A DNA stretch of 64,000 nucleotides from Rhynochetos jubatus (GCA_027574665.1 CM050656.1:1859001-1923000), one strand, 5' to 3'; positions 48,730 to 61,807 are shown, counted from the first letter of the stretch. The notes: generated by a model not told the origin, from the sequence alone. Numbers and translations are program-made.

Positions 48730-51700
48730 CAGACTGGGAAGCAGTTTGGTGAGACGGACAGAATGCTGTCAGTGCACCAGCATCCTTACAACGGAAAAAT
48801 GGCTGTCAGGTTAGAAAAGGTTTTTTAAAGTACTTCTGTGTCTCTCAAAACCCTTAATTTTTTCTTATTTCCGCAGCATCCTAGTTCTGTGAAACCACTT
48901 ACCTTAGAAGATACGCGTAGGACAGAGCACTTTGCACAGGAGCTGTTTCTGAACGTGTGTGTAGTCATTACTCTAAACTAAAACCGCCTTTGAAAGAGGA
49001 TAAAGATCAAGCAAGAAAAAAGTTCCTCTAATCTTGTATTTCTCTTACTTGTCTTGTAAGTGTCCGCACGTAGAGCTAGTGAGGAATAGCTGTCGCACTT
49101 TGGCTTCAAACTCTGCCTCAGCCTGAATGATTCTGCTCTGAAAACCCCTAAGGGTTGTGAGGACATCTGCGTATTTTGATTATGCTTTTCTTCTCCTGCC
49201 TTGCTCGGTTAGACTTCACGGCAGGATGGGAAGCCACGGCTTCCCCAAAATCATGTCATACCGGCTTTTCCACTTGGATGCAGGGTGGTGGGGAGGACCC
49301 CAAGCACATCAGCCTCCTCAGAGAAGGATTTCAAACCCCTCTCCTCTTCCTACCCAGAAGCAGGAGCTCCCGTACTCTCCTCTAGTTTGCCTACAGTTTC
49401 CAGAACCAGCCTCGCCTGTCCATCACCAACTTGTCTTCCCAGATAGGTTGGTCACGTCATCCTTAATGTAACATAAAATTCCCACGAGTGTCTCTCTTTT
49501 CCCGCACGAGTTCTGCAGTTTAAATAATCCAGCCTATATAAAGCTCTCAACAAAACATAAATTTAAACTCTGCTGCATTCGGCCTCGATCTCAAATCTTT
49601 AAATGTTAATCTTGGCCCGCTCTGTGCGCAGCGTGTACGAAAGCGGGATCAGAGTGGTGAAGTTGTAGGTGTTGGAAGGGAATGGAATCTGCACCGCAGA
49701 CTCCGGGCGAGCCATGGGAGCGGAGCCTGGGAGAGCCCTCGGTGCAGACAACAACCTCAGCTTCTAGTCTGGAGAACGTGCGAAGAAGGGTAATGCAGCC
49801 CGTGAAACTTTCAGAGGTACAGAACCTGGGTTTTGCAGTGTTCTGTTGGATTTTTATAATGTAAAGAGAAAATAAGCGTTGATCTTGGGGAGGGGAGGAA
49901 GAAGAAAGAAAGAGAGGTACTTCTGTTTTCTCAACCCTTAAGAAATAGTGATTTACCAAGGTTTTTTTTTCTTGCTACTAGGTGACTTTTTTAATGTCTT
50001 GAAAAGGTTTTATCTTGGCTTGAGTTTCCCATTTGGAGTACTTTTAGCCATTACTACAAAAGAGATAAGGAGAGAGTCTTTATTCTTTAGATGGAAGCAC
50101 AGGCTTCGGTCTGTTAGTTTAGGAGATCTGTCCTCGCTCATATGAATAGTCCTTTGTTTATTAGATGACAAAATCTTACCCAGAGCCAGTGCATTATGTT
50201 ATCAGATTCCTTCGGGTTTTTTTTCTTTTTGAATAAACAAGGAACCAGTAAATCTTTCTTCTTCTCATCCTTCAAAGTGCCGAAATGCCTGTTTCAAGTC
50301 AGGCAGCTTCAGCAGAGTGCTCTTCCCCAGCAACAGGCAGAGATGCTACCGAGTTGCTCAATAAATTCTGTCTGTGCCCTGTTCTAGGCACTGATCATTT
50401 AAACCGTGGAGTGCCGTCGTCTTGTCCCTTCTGTTGCTGTGCTCGGGCGAGTTAAAGTAGCTGGGAGGTGTTTGAGCAGCAGGGTTAATACCGCGCCTTC
50501 CAAATCCTTTTGATCAAGGAAGCTGGGCTCGTTCCTTAAAATGAAAGGGTTTTTTCCTTCTTTCCCCTTCAGAATCAGGAGCACCCAAGGAGTGAGCTGG
50601 GCTCCATCCTGGCTCATGCCATCAGCAGAATTTTAATTGGGTTTGAGCAGCAGAGCCTTTTATTTCTGGTGACAACGCGTGAGCCAGAATACAGTTTGAC
50701 TGGGGAAATCCTGGACCGGGTTTGTAGGTCTGGAGGGTTAGAGAATGTCTTCGCTTGTGAGAGCAGCACATTCGCTTTCTGCTCTTGTTTCTGGGGAACA
50801 CTGGAGGATCTTCATGGTGGTTGTCTGTAACGGAGGTGCTTGTCAGAGAAGAACTGCAGTGTCTGTGTCGCACGGAAAATTAAACCTCTCTTTCTTCGTA
50901 GGCTGAGAACCGTGAGGTCTGTGGCTCAATCAGTGTAATGCTAAAGAGGAGGACTGTAGGAAACTCTTATAATGAGCAATTATGTTCAGTAGTTCCCTTT
51001 TTTTTTCACTGACTGTTTGTGCTGTTCTTTGAAGATTCATTAGTTAATGATTTGACTATGCTTTGAAGATGTAAAGTGGTATCTAGAAGTGCTAAGTGTT
51101 ATCATATCGCATTCCCTTTGAAGTTTTATAAACTCTATCACATAGGGCTTTCTTTCTAAAAGTCCTTTTTGCCTTGTGAGATACTTCTAATTAGAGAGAA
51201 TGATCATTTCAAATACTCTCATGTTAATACTTTCCAACTTTTTCCGTCTGCAGTAGGATTTGGGGTCAGATAGTGCTGCTCTGTAAGTGGAGGGCACAGA
51301 GGTTTTGGAGTGATTTGGCAGTGCCAGCTCCCGGGCAGCTCCCAGACGGCCATTCATAGCCCCGGTCGGCGTCTGGAATTAAGGGAATTCCACTAAGATT
51401 TCTGTGTTTGTAAGGCTTAGAATCTTGGCCACCTTGACGTGTGTCTGAGTCTTCATTTAGTGGTGATGCTCATTTTAGAAGAGGCATTGCATGTACCCAG
51501 TAATGCAAAATACTTCGTGTTAGAGCGGAGGGATGGTTCCTTCTTACAGGCGCAGAAATCACTTGAACCTGACCAGAAAATGGAACTAAATTACTTTTGG
51601 AGTTAAAATGAGGACTACAGGTCAAGCATATGGAGCCCAGAAAGCGAGTACCAGTGGGATGCCCTGCCCACACCTCTGCTAGTGCTGCCAAGGGTGTCTT

Positions 51701-54309
51701 AGTGACAAATTTAGCCTTTAGGCTAGACAGGCAACTGGCCTTACAGTATGTGTTTTGTTGGAGTCTGTAATTGGTCCAGAGGTTGGCTTTGCTGGAAGGA
51801 GGTGAGAATAAAGCCGTGAGGGAGCGGAAAGTTTGGGATAAGTGAGGTTAGGCTAAAAAAGAACATATGTGGGGTGTCCTGGCAGGGACCAAGAAAGGAG
51901 GCAATCTCTGCAGGGCATTCTTACAGCTCTGGTGGGTGGGAAATAAAAGCCCACTTAAAGAGAAGAAGTATGTATTTTTCAGCCATGGTTTATCTGCTGG
52001 GAGATTGTCTACTGTGGTCACAGGGAAAATCAAAATAAGCAGAGTTACAGTAAAACCGGTAGTCTCCGGGGAAGGCGTTACTGGACTAACGTACTCGCTG
52101 AAGGAAAACATGAGCAACACTTTGTGAAGAGGAGGAAGAGCAGAGAGAGGCACCGAGGCTGTGAGGACTTTGTCTGAGGTTTGAAAGCAAAAAATCCAGA
52201 TAGTCTCATGGAGAAATAAATACAGATCATTGCCGTGTGGGAATGAGAAGTTTATCTTTAAGATGGCAGTGATTAAGGAAAACCAAACCCAACTTTTTAA
52301 CTCAAACTTGTTTATTTCAGTGCTGTTGGTAACATGGAACTGGGCAAGCTGTTTCATCCAGGCTTTAACTGAGTGTTCAAATACCTGATTTTTTCAAGTT
52401 CTGTAACCCATAACAAAAACTTAAACACCAGAAATACAGCTTCCTTGGACAAAGCACAACAGCCACCACGCTTCACCCCCAGCACTATGAAATCCCGGTG
52501 GCTAGAGATTAAAAAGAAGGATTTGAACATCCAGCTGTCTTCTCCCTCGCTGCCTGTGGGCCAGCACAGTCACCTGAACCAGCAGCTCAGCCCTGTGTGC
52601 CTGGACTTCGGTGGCCCTTACTTACGTCAGTGTAATTGTATTCGCTGTCTTTCGTGTTGCAGTAGGATGGACAGTGTTGATTGTCCTACGTTTAAAAAAA
52701 AATCAAAATCATTATGATTTTTAATTTTTTTAATTCCTTCCAAGCTTTTCTCTGCATCTTAATAAAGGTTTATCAAATACGTGCCTGGATTTCCATGGCT
52801 GTGGCCGTGCAGCATGGTCCCGTGTGGGAGAGCCTGCGTGGGCTGTGAGCTGCACCTTCCTTAAACGGTTGGGTTGCCAAACTCTTGATGAGTTCAGAAA
52901 TGAGTCTGGGTTTTCCTGGACAAGACTTCAGAGAGGAAAAGAGGATGGGTGCTTTGGAGGGGGTTGAGGAGGGGAATTTCTAGTAGGCCTAGCGATAGAA
53001 GCTAGAAACTCTGTGTGGGTTAGGTTTATTTTGGTTTTAATTAAAACTGCCTAAAGTTTTCCATGGTGCCTAAATCTGTCAATATTAGACTTTCACATTG
53101 CTTTGTGTCCCTGCTACACAGACACCACCGTCTGTGACCCAAGAGACCTGCTCTTTGTACAAATCAGAAATGGCACTGCAAAACTAGTATCATCCCAGGT
53201 GTAAAACCAAAACAAGGACTTAGGAGAAATTTAGGGGGAGCTTGAGGAAAACAAACAATATTTGCAGATTTGTTTGGCTTTGGGTTGCAGGATCGCAGGT
53301 GGTTTCTTTGAAAGCGTGAAAATTCCTGAGGACAAAGATTCCTGCTCCCGAGCACATCACCGGGTTGATTTTACCTGTGCACAGGGCAGAGAGAGGAACA
53401 AGCTTTGGCATCCTTGCTGGGGTTGATTTGGTAGTTTTTGGAGAAGGATGAGAAAGCGAGAGGTGGGAGCAGAGTGTAGTTCTGGTCCGTGGTTCAGTCA
53501 TTAACCCCCTGGGAAAACCCTCATCAACCGTTTCATGCCTTGTGCATGTGCCTTCCTTGGTCCTTCTCATCTCGCCCGTCGAGGCACCAAATTTTTCAAA
53601 GCCACGATCGTGCAAAGCTGCATCTTTGTACCGAGTCCTGCGTGCTGCAGCCAGGACTTCCACTCTCAGGCACTATGGCAATACAGAAAGCTGGGAAAAA
53701 ACCCACCAAGATAGTGTATTTTACAGGGTAATTACGCTGAGCTGAATGTGGAGAGAAGATCCTGGCCGCAGCCCGTCTGGGAAACCTGAGAAAGTGCTAA
53801 ACTGTTGAGGATGTTGAAGTTAAACTGAGCTCTGTGTGGGTAGAACATCTGGCTAAGGTTTGAAATGTGTCCTGCAGCGATTCCCAACCCAAATATTGGC
53901 GTATTTGATAATGACTGAGATTGGGAAGATGGAACTGTCTGGCTTGTTTTCAGTGTCAGTCCTAAGGGAAAGGCCAGAGGGAACTGCTCAGCGAAAGGTG
54001 AAGCGCTGTAAATCACAGCTCCCGCTGCCACTCCTGGGGAGTTTTATAACCACAGGACATAAAAGGAGAAATGGCAAGAACCTACTTTTTTGGGGGAAGG
54101 GATTGCTTTTTAAGCTGGTGTGATCTGTTTTAACTGTCAGGTGGAAACTAAAGAGTTCAGACGTCCGGTTTGCTGCAAGCAGAGACGGCGTTTTGCCCCA
54201 AGTGCAATATAATCCTGTTACTGCCGTGCTGGCGAGAGGGTCTGTGCCTCCCGTGCTAATGACTTTCTCTTCCCTCTCTCCTGGGAGCGATTTTCCTCTT
54301 GCTTGAAGG

Positions 54310-54480
54310 GGTTCAGCGAGCCCACGGCTGCCTAATGTCACCGGCGTGGCAAAGCTGGCGGCTGCACGGGATGAGCGCCCATCCCTTCACCTCGCCACGC
54401 TTGCAGGGACAGCGGCCGAGGGGCGCGCGCCCGGTCCATCCCGCTGCGAGGCGGAAATCCCAGGGCCGCCTCTGCCTCGG
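54310..54480. other. CpG-dense patch in intron 4
   Basis: By eye there are about 20 CpG dinucleotides in 180 bp, including GGGGCGCGCGCCCGG, while the surrounding intron has few. The density is near what base composition alone would give, unusual for methylated vertebrate DNA. It could be a small intragenic CpG island (alternative promoter or enhancer). No exon or TATA box is apparent. Confidence 0.45.
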
Positions 54481-55898
54481 GTGATTCAAACACGATTGTC
54501 CTCTGAGCGCTTGGGATTTCCATGATACCCGTACGCTCTTGGTTTAGCTCGATATATTAAATATCCTTATAAATACCTGTTTCAGGAGAGCCGGTCTCGG
54601 CCCTGGGGTAGCTGCTTGCTTTGGTTGTTGGGTTTGGTTTGGTGTTTTTACTGATGCAGTCGGTTTTCCTAATAGCGCTGTAGCTTTTGAAAGACTTCCA
54701 TTGTTAGTGTTAAGTAGCACTTCCTTAAAGATTATTTTAATAGGAAATTAAGCACATTTTAAAGAGAATGCATGTCGCCTATAACCTACAGGAGGGTCTA
54801 AGATCTGTACCCTACGGTTATATTCTGAGCTCAGCTCCTTGACTACACGCCTTGGGAACGTGTCATTTACCTTCTTTGTTCTTCGCTCTTTGCCCGTGCA
54901 ATGAGTTGCTGATAATCACCCGCCACGGCGGAGTTTGGGAGCCTTGGAGGAAAGTTGTGATGTAGCTGCTGAGAACTGTTGTTAGCATTCCTTCTGAATT
55001 TTATGAGCGTGAAAACGGGAGCCGGGTGGAGATGCTCACGGTGAGGGTGGGTGGAACCAGCATGGAGCCACCATGCAGGCCTTGGAGGGCGTGACCACTG
55101 CATAACCCTTTGGAGAAAGATGCTCTTATCCCTGACAAGTGGCTGTTTCTCCTAACGTGAGGGCCCCGCAGCCTTGTCAGTTGTGGCACAGGGATAATGA
55201 GAAACCTGGGGACGCTCAAGCCGGAGGGGGGGAGCTGTACCTGTCTGCCCTTACACAAACAGGAGAGCATGATGAACAGAGGAAAGATTCTCCCTTTTTT
55301 TTTAACCTTTTCAGGTATTTCTGCACGGTGAGCTTTTCCTTGACCGACGCTTGTGTGTGGAACTGTTTTTGCTAAATGTTCACGCAGGCAGTTTTAAGCG
55401 GATGTCAGACTAGGCAACGTTACCAGGTTGCCTTACAGAGCGGCAAACCTATTCAATATTTTGGAATTACTGTAGTTTAAACAACACCCGATTTTTTTAA
55501 CATTAGGATTTTTCTTCTTTATGAAAAGTGTGTGGACAATGTGTTTATCGTTACATGTAAATGTGTGCATGTGTACGTATTACATGTGATTGCCTTAATC
55601 TCTTCCTGCCTTGCTCCTGCCTTGGCTTCTTCGGCCCCAGTTATACTTCAGAGATTCCGGAATTGTCATCACATATCAAACAAAATCTGTCAAGCCCAGT
55701 GTTAAGTTTCCAAAAGCCTTTCACTGGTTGCAAACAAAGTTCTGTCAGTCCCCAAATACGGCTACTTGTAGTTGGTGTTGGGACCCAGGTTACTCTTCTC
55801 CGAGCATACGTGGGAGAAGCCTTGAATTAACATCCCTCCAAGCCTGACCTCCCTTTGTAACTCTGCTTCATTTCTCATTTTTCCTCTCCGACCTTCAG

Positions 55899-56025
55899 TT
55901 CTTGCTGATAATCTGAAGTCTAACCCAGGAATTAAATGGCAGTATTTCAGCTCGGAAGAAGGCATTTTCACCGTTTTCCCAGCACACAAGTTCCGGTGCA
56001 AAGGCAGCTACGAACACCGCAGCAG
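55899..56025 (+). CDS. CACHD1: CACHD1 coding exon 5 (127 bp)
   Basis: The acceptor CCGACCTTCAG ends at 55898 and the donor GTATGA follows at 56026. The first two bases complete a Val. The exon then reads LADNLKSNPGIKWQYFSS, EEGIFTVFPAHKF, RCKGSYEHRS, and its last two bases (AG) begin an Arg finished in exon 6. The WQYF...G.F..FP pattern is the conserved segment just before the VWA domain in alpha2delta-like proteins, where the sequence reads as a statement of an aromatic core. One cysteine (in FRCKGSY) is present. The donor is weaker than those of neighbouring exons (GTATGA rather than GTAAGT). Confidence 0.97.
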
Positions 56026-58203
56026 GTATGATTTGTCTCCGTACAGTTTAGCGGGAAAAGCACCAGAATTGGATTCCTCGAGCACTGATTGCATTTCAGT
56101 GTTACGCTTTGCCAAGACGACAACGTTCATCAGGAACTTTTAATGGGGTCCCTTGGGTTTCCTTAGGTTTGTTTTTTAAAGCACCAGTTTGTGCTTTTAA
56201 GAAACTTTGATATGAAATGAAATTACGTACAGGTTCCTCACCTCTTCCAAATCAAATGAGCTGGGAATAACAGTAACTTGTAAGTTGTAGGTCTGCCCGT
56301 AGGCCAAATTTGTCCTGTATTTGACTCACACTTGACCCCTGTTAATGAAGTAGTGAACGCGTATTCTACTGATGGGGCAGGTACATCGCCTTGGGGAGAG
56401 GGCTGGAAGGACAAGAGGCTGGAAAGGGCATAGGTGGGAGCATTGTTCCAGTCTCCACCCAAGGTTCCAGTGGCACGTTGTGGATAGTAGGGGAGCAGCA
56501 GTAGTGGAAACTTTCTGCTCCTAAGAAAACTGTAGAATAAAGGATCAAATGGTGACTTGGCTTTCCTGCTCAGGGGAATATTCCTGTTCTGTGGGCAGGA
56601 AGCAGAGCAGTTGCAGTGCAGTATTTTTTCCCTAGCCCTTGCTGTCAGTTTTGTGGGAGTGCTCGAGAGTCAAGGGTGGAATCTTCTGAGAAAGTGCAGT
56701 GGCTTTATTATCTCTGGTCACACATTAGCTAATTGTACCAGTGAATCTCTGCAGAGGAGGAATCAGCCATCCAGGTACGTTTCTACACAGCTGAGTGTAC
56801 AGAGACTACAGTGTTTTGGTTACCTGGCTGTGTTGAGAAATCAGATGTTTACAGATGGTATCTTCTATGTGTCATCAAAGTGTGAAGCGTCCGGGCTTGG
56901 TTAAGTTTTCCGTGGTTTTGGAAGGTGCAGTTTGAAGACGTGAGAGCCGGGGGTACCCCAGTCTCGATCAGAATGTTGACAGTAAAACCCTGGGTGATCT
57001 CATCCAAATCGCTTCGTCTTGGTCGCAGTTTCTCCATGGCTGAATAAGGGATATCTTTCTGCTAGCACTTACTTCAGAGGGTAGTTTAGATGGATTAATT
57101 ATTTAATACTTAAGTGCTTTGAAGATCAAAGGCCCTATTTAAGTTCTAAGTATTAATACCAGTGTAGAGCTGGGGGCTGTTTTACAATTAAGAGCTGATT
57201 TGTGCCAGTTGTTTATTGCAATGCCTTGTCTAAAATCTTCTGCATTTCCTTTGCTTCTAGTATGATTTCTGTGGTTGGATTTGATATAATAATATTTAGA
57301 TCCCAAAACTCAGGCTTGACTCTAGTTTTGGGTCTGGACGGAAGAGGGAAGAGTCCTGTCTTTTTTAAATTCTTCCCCCTGGCTGGAGATCTTCCTAATT
57401 TGTTCCAGGTTGAAACCTTGACGCGAGAGCTTGTGAAATCTTTCGTGTATCTCTCACAATATTGAACGGGATCCGAGCACCCCCTCGCTGAAAACAGGTT
57501 TTTTGGTGTTAGCGCAAGCAGATACGTGGCAGAGCCTTCACCAGAGTTAACGCGAGATTGGCCATGGGGTTTAAAACTGCCCGGACCCAAGGGGTTGTGG
57601 AGCACCACTGGTGTGAAATGCATTCGTGGGCACCAAGGGAAAACCCTCTCTTGGCCTGAAACCTTCCCTTATTACAATAAACCCAACACCCTACGCTAAT
57701 GCACCTCCGTACAGTTGCACGGGTTTTTACTTGTCACATAACTCACAAATGCCCGCTATTGCACTCCCTTCTACGTGTGAGTAAGGTTCCCGGCACCCAA
57801 CATTCATCGTGAGGCATTTCTCGCTTGGCAGCGCTTAATCCAGACCTTGATGGGAGCTGCTCAACCAGTAATCCCATCACCAAAACAACTGCAAATCTGC
57901 AGCAGCAGAATTGTTTATTCCTAGCTGAAAGTGGTGGCTTGGCAGAGGGACAAGGATCTGACACTTGAGTTTGGTTTAAAAAATCAGAAACAGAGTGGAA
58001 GTGAGAGCCTTTTGCGTATGTTCAGATTCCCAACTCGTCTTTCCTAGTAGAAGTTTTCGTGAAGGGAAGAAAATGCTGTTAAAAGTCACTGTTTCTTCGT
58101 GGTCTGTTTTTGTTTTTAATTTTCAACTGTTCTCACTCGTGAATGTTCTAGTGGGCATGAGGAGATGGCTCATGACGGTGGTTTGGGTTTTGGTCTCCTT
58201 CAG
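56026..58203 (+). other. CACHD1: CACHD1 intron 5 (2,178 bp)
   Basis: It starts GTATGA and ends TTTTGGTCTCCTTCAG. It contains an ancient retroposon 3' tail at about 57090-57160. No other gene or repeat is recognised. Confidence 0.9.
57090..57160 (+). mobile_element. Ancient LINE/SINE 3' tail (L3/CR1 or AmnSINE-like)
   Basis: The sequence AAGTGCTTTGAAGATC, then AAAGGCCCTATTTAAG, then TTCTAAGTATTAATA follows the layout of the tail shared by old amniote retroposons: a GCGCTTTGAGATC block, an AAAGGCGCTATATAAG block, then an AAGTATTATTA terminus. The copy is diverged and has lost a few bases between the first two blocks. An internal stem CTTTGA/TCAAAG and outer arms TTAATACTTA/TAAGTATTAA are present. 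The upstream limit of the element is uncertain and could extend back to about 57040. Family assignment is from memory of consensus shape, not a search. Confidence 0.6.
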
Positions 58204-58348
58204 GCCTGTCTATGTTTCTACTGTTCGACCTCAGTCCAAGCATATCGTTGTCATTGTGGACCACGGGGCTTCGGTCACGGAGACGCAGCTCCAGATTGCC
58301 AAAGACGCGGCTCAGGTTATCCTGAGCTCCATAGACGAGCACGATAAG
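58204..58348 (+). CDS. CACHD1: CACHD1 coding exon 6 (145 bp), start of VWA domain
   Basis: The acceptor CTCCTTCAG ends at 58203 and the donor GTAAGC begins at 58349. The first base completes Arg, followed by PVYVSTVRPQSKHIVVIVDH, GASVTETQLQIAKDAAQVIL and SSIDEHDK, ending on a whole codon. HIVVIVDHGAS is beta-strand 1 of the von Willebrand factor A fold and the first metal-binding loop. The usual DxSxS of the MIDAS is DHGAS here (58259-58273), so the second position is Gly instead of Ser. CACHD1 modulates CaV3 (T-type) and CaV2.2 channels in published work, and the zebrafish protein has been linked to Wnt receptor signalling. Those are family facts, not visible here. Confidence 0.98.
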
Positions 58349-59750
58349 GTAAGCTTTCTCCGCCCAAGGGGCGTTTTTTCACTGGTTTCCACCATGCTCG
58401 GTGTTCTCAGTTTTCATCCTAGGTGGTGTCTTTGACTTGCGGTCCGTGGGCTCGTGGGGATCTGTGGTCTCCCCCTAACGGGTGATGGGAGCTTGAACTC
58501 GCTTTTGGAAGCCTGTATTGCTGCAGGGGAAACATTTGGGATCCGCAGGCTGAAAAAAGCGAAAACCACTGATCTAGGGCATAATCTTGTTTCTGGGTAA
58601 TCTTTAGAGGTTCCTTCGCCTTGGCAGAGACTTCAGGTGATGGTCAGCTGTGTGATACAGCGTGCAATTAGGGGAACCATGCTTGGAGCCTGACGACTTG
58701 TGAAGTACTGAGTTGCTTTGAGCAACTCCTTTTCCTTCTGAGGCTGTCGGTTTCGCCTGCGAAAATGGAAATTATTTATTCTGCTGCTATACTGGAGTGA
58801 CCTGAAACATAATTAGCGTTTGGAAGATTCCCAGACAACCACCATGGCAGCAAGAAAATGCTAAAGCAAAGGGCCGAGAAATCTGGATTGGATTCCCAAG
58901 ACAGAATTTCAGTCAAATCAAGTTGAAGAACTCCTGATTATAATACTTGCCTTAAGTCTTCTCATTAATAGTACGGGAAAAACACTTCTGACATCTGTGC
59001 TTTTAATACTGAGTTTTAATAGTGTCGAATATTGCTTATAGTTTAGCAGAATGGATCGTGCTTCAGTGCATGTGCCTTCAAATAGACCTGCAGTGAAGAA
59101 GATCCATTTAAACCACATTACTTGGCCAGTAGCTCAGGGGTTATGAAACCTGTTATACGGGTATGTAATTAGTGCGTAATGCTACGACTGTCTTGCATCA
59201 GTCCTAATTTATAATGAAGTATGCTACTCAGTTAATAAGGCGGGTATGTTTTGTGTATGTTAATGCAAGTGTTACCACTGCACGCCTTAACTTATTTACG
59301 GGATGAAAACTGATGGTGGGTTTGGCTTGCTTTGGCTGAGACGCTAAAACAGCGTAATGCTTTGCCTGTGAAGAGTCCTTAGAGGGCTTTTTTCATTTTC
59401 TGTGTGCGCTGCGCTTAAGGCTTTCCTGAAAATGCTCTCTGCTCATGTTGTTTTCAGTCACCTCTAGTTCCCGTAGCCTCCCGCCCAGATCAGTACGCTA
59501 ACTATTATGTACGAGCAGAGCGAAGCTGACTTCGTCTGAGAAACAAAGACTGAAGTCTCTTTTTCTTGAAATCACCATAAGTCTAATCCTTTTCAAATTC
59601 GATGGATTTATGCCTCAAGCATTTATTTTTCAACAATTGAGTTTTAAATCCACGGAATCTCTTCAGTTGGCTTATCCTTGTGTTTTCTATATCGGTGCGT
59701 AAAGCATTATAAATGGTGAGGTAATCCAATATAGTTTCTTCTCTTTCAAG
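58349..59750 (+). other. CACHD1: CACHD1 intron 6 (1,402 bp)
   Basis: It starts GTAAGC and ends TTCTTCTCTTTCAAG. I see nothing in it other than ordinary intron sequence. Confidence 0.9.
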
Positions 59751-59967
59751 ATCTCTGTGTTGACCGTGGCAGACACAGTAAGAACCTGCTCGCTGGATCA
59801 GTGCTATAAGACGTTTCTGTCTCCTGCCACTAGTGAGACAAAAAGGAAGATGTCCACCTTCGTTAGCAGTATCAAGTCATCCGACAGCCCCACGCAGCAT
59901 GCGGCGGGATTTCAAAAGGCTTTCCAGTTGGTACGAAATACAAACAATGGCACAAAACTCCAAGGAA
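59751..59967 (+). CDS. CACHD1: CACHD1 coding exon 7 (217 bp), VWA domain
   Basis: The acceptor TCTCTTTCAAG ends at 59750 and the donor GTAAGT starts at 59968. It enters in phase 0 and leaves with one base (A) of an Asn codon. Residues are ISVLTVADTVRTCSLDQCYK, TFLSPATSETKRKMSTFVSS, IKSSDSPTQHAAGFQKAFQL and VRNTNNGTKLQG. It forms the middle of the VWA fold. The Thr in SPTQH (59892-59894) lies where MIDAS motif 2 threonine is expected. Two cysteines five residues apart (TCSLDQC) may form a disulfide. NGT (59946-59954) is a potential N-glycosylation site. It is the largest exon in the window. Confidence 0.98.
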
Positions 59968-60082
59968 GTAAGTCCCTCGTTGTGCAATCCTGATTATTTC
60001 TGGGGCTTGCGAATGTGTTCTTATTGGAGATTCTCACTTCGACAGAGGCCAAAGGAATGTGGTGTCTTCAGTATTAAAAATA

Positions 60083-60093
60083 CCCCCCCCCCC
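60083..60093. repeat. C11 homopolymer run
   Basis: Eleven C residues in intron 7, about 115 bp after exon 7. Length is likely to be polymorphic or mis-sequenced. Confidence 0.85.
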
Positions 60094-61807
60094 ATGTGCT
60101 TTTATTAAGTAGCATTTACTTGCTCTGGAATCTGCATGAGTGACGGTTGAATGTGGCCGTTCCCTGTCAGTTTATTTCACTTGCTGCCCTTCTTTTGAAC
60201 GGTAACGTGGAATTGCAGGGTTGGATTGCCTGATGGTGGAGTTATTTCCCAGATGTGTGTGAGGGGAGGGTCCTTCTGATGAAAACTGCGGTTGCTGCAG
60301 GTTCAGCGACTTACTGCAAAGACGTGCATGTACGGGTGATCCGCCCAACTGGGATCCTGCGGAAGCGGCCCTTGCTTCTCGGGGAAAAGGTTTTTGTGAG
60401 AACACCAATTATGGGTGATATTTTATGGAATGTGAGGTTGGCCTGGCTAAATTTTCCTTCATCTAAGAATATCCTCCTGAATTTTGGTGTATGTATTATG
60501 GGCTTTCCTTCCCGTTCCCAAGATTGGGGGTTATTTGAGTGTTTGGGGTTTCTTTTTGTAATGAGGATGTGGTGAAAGATGTGGAAAAGATGGATGTGAA
60601 GCTGAGTGGCACGTTTGCTTGCCAGGAAGCTGTGGAAAGCAAATTCTTGACGCTGTGCTCCGAGTGCTTGTTGGAGTCGGGTAACATTGCCAATGCTGTG
60701 GCAGGGTGGAGAAAGCAGACCGATCTCGGTCGGTTTGGGCGATGTATGTAACGCGGATCCCATAGCTTGCTCCTGTGCCTGCTCCAGTGAGTGCAAATTC
60801 TTCGTTTTCCTGAAGGGCACCAGCTCAGAACAGAAGAAAATGAAAAGTGCAGGAATGAAAGTGCTTTGGAAAGACTAAGGAAATGTGCTGCCACTTCCCG
60901 TATCTCCTTCGGTTTATAAAACGGTGCTTTTGCTATTACAGGTTCAGCTTCTGAACTTCAGCCTGTAGATACGGTGAAGCGTGTATCTGGCTGTACGCTG
61001 CTGAGCTGGAAGATGGGCTTGTCAGGGGCAGGTTTTTACCGTCCTCTGGCACAGTGACGAAAGGGGTGCCACTCTGTAGAAAATAGAAAATAAATGAAAA
61101 CAACCCAGCGCTGCTGAAGCTGGCTGGGGTGAGATGCATTAGTCATCAGCAGCTATTCCAAGAACCCCAGCTGCAGAGTCTTGCAGCATCCTCCTACGTG
61201 TTTTTTGAGTTTGGCACTGTTTGTGTATTGGGATCAGAAGGTTTTGGCATGTTGTTCATTAATATGAAAACAACGTACTTCTATGAGGTTTCATACCAAA
61301 CGGTTATTTTGGGACACAAGTACAGAAAGTTAAAAGGCAAATGCTTTGGATTTAGGTTTTCTTTGAGTGTGGAAGATTTTTGAAGACCTAATGTGTATAT
61401 AGCAAATTTCAGAATTCATAGGGTGATGGGTTTGAGAAAAGGATGTTTATAAAACCCACCTCATTTTCTGGTAAATAATCTTTTCATCTTTTTAAAAAAG
61501 AAAAACCTAGAGAAAATATCATTCATTTCTCTGTTAATTTTCTAACATCCTGTTCCCGGAGAACAATGTGTGGGTGTGTCAGGGAAGCTGTTGAGATACA
61601 GCCTCGCTCCCGAATTCGCCCGGGAGAAGTTAGAAGGGAACTACTGGCGTGAGATGGAAGAATTGTGCTGTTGAACACGTCTGAGTTTCCTGCCTTGTGC
61701 CTGTTCCTGCTGCGGTCCAGCTCAGCAGACCCTCATCCCAGCGTGTAAGGAAGTGCTCTGCCACTGAGTAGAACGTTCCCTGAGAACTGTAGGTAGATAG
61801 GTAGGGG

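Larger units (their letters stand above)
46243..55898 (+). other. CACHD1: CACHD1 intron 4 (9,656 bp)
   Basis: It starts GTAAGT and ends TCCGACCTTCAG. It holds a T13 run (47105-47117), a perfect 11-bp hairpin (48701-48729), a compact CpG-dense patch (about 54310-54480) and a 20-bp alternating purine-pyrimidine stretch at 55561-55580. I found no CR1 copy, RNA gene or nested coding gene. Confidence 0.9.
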
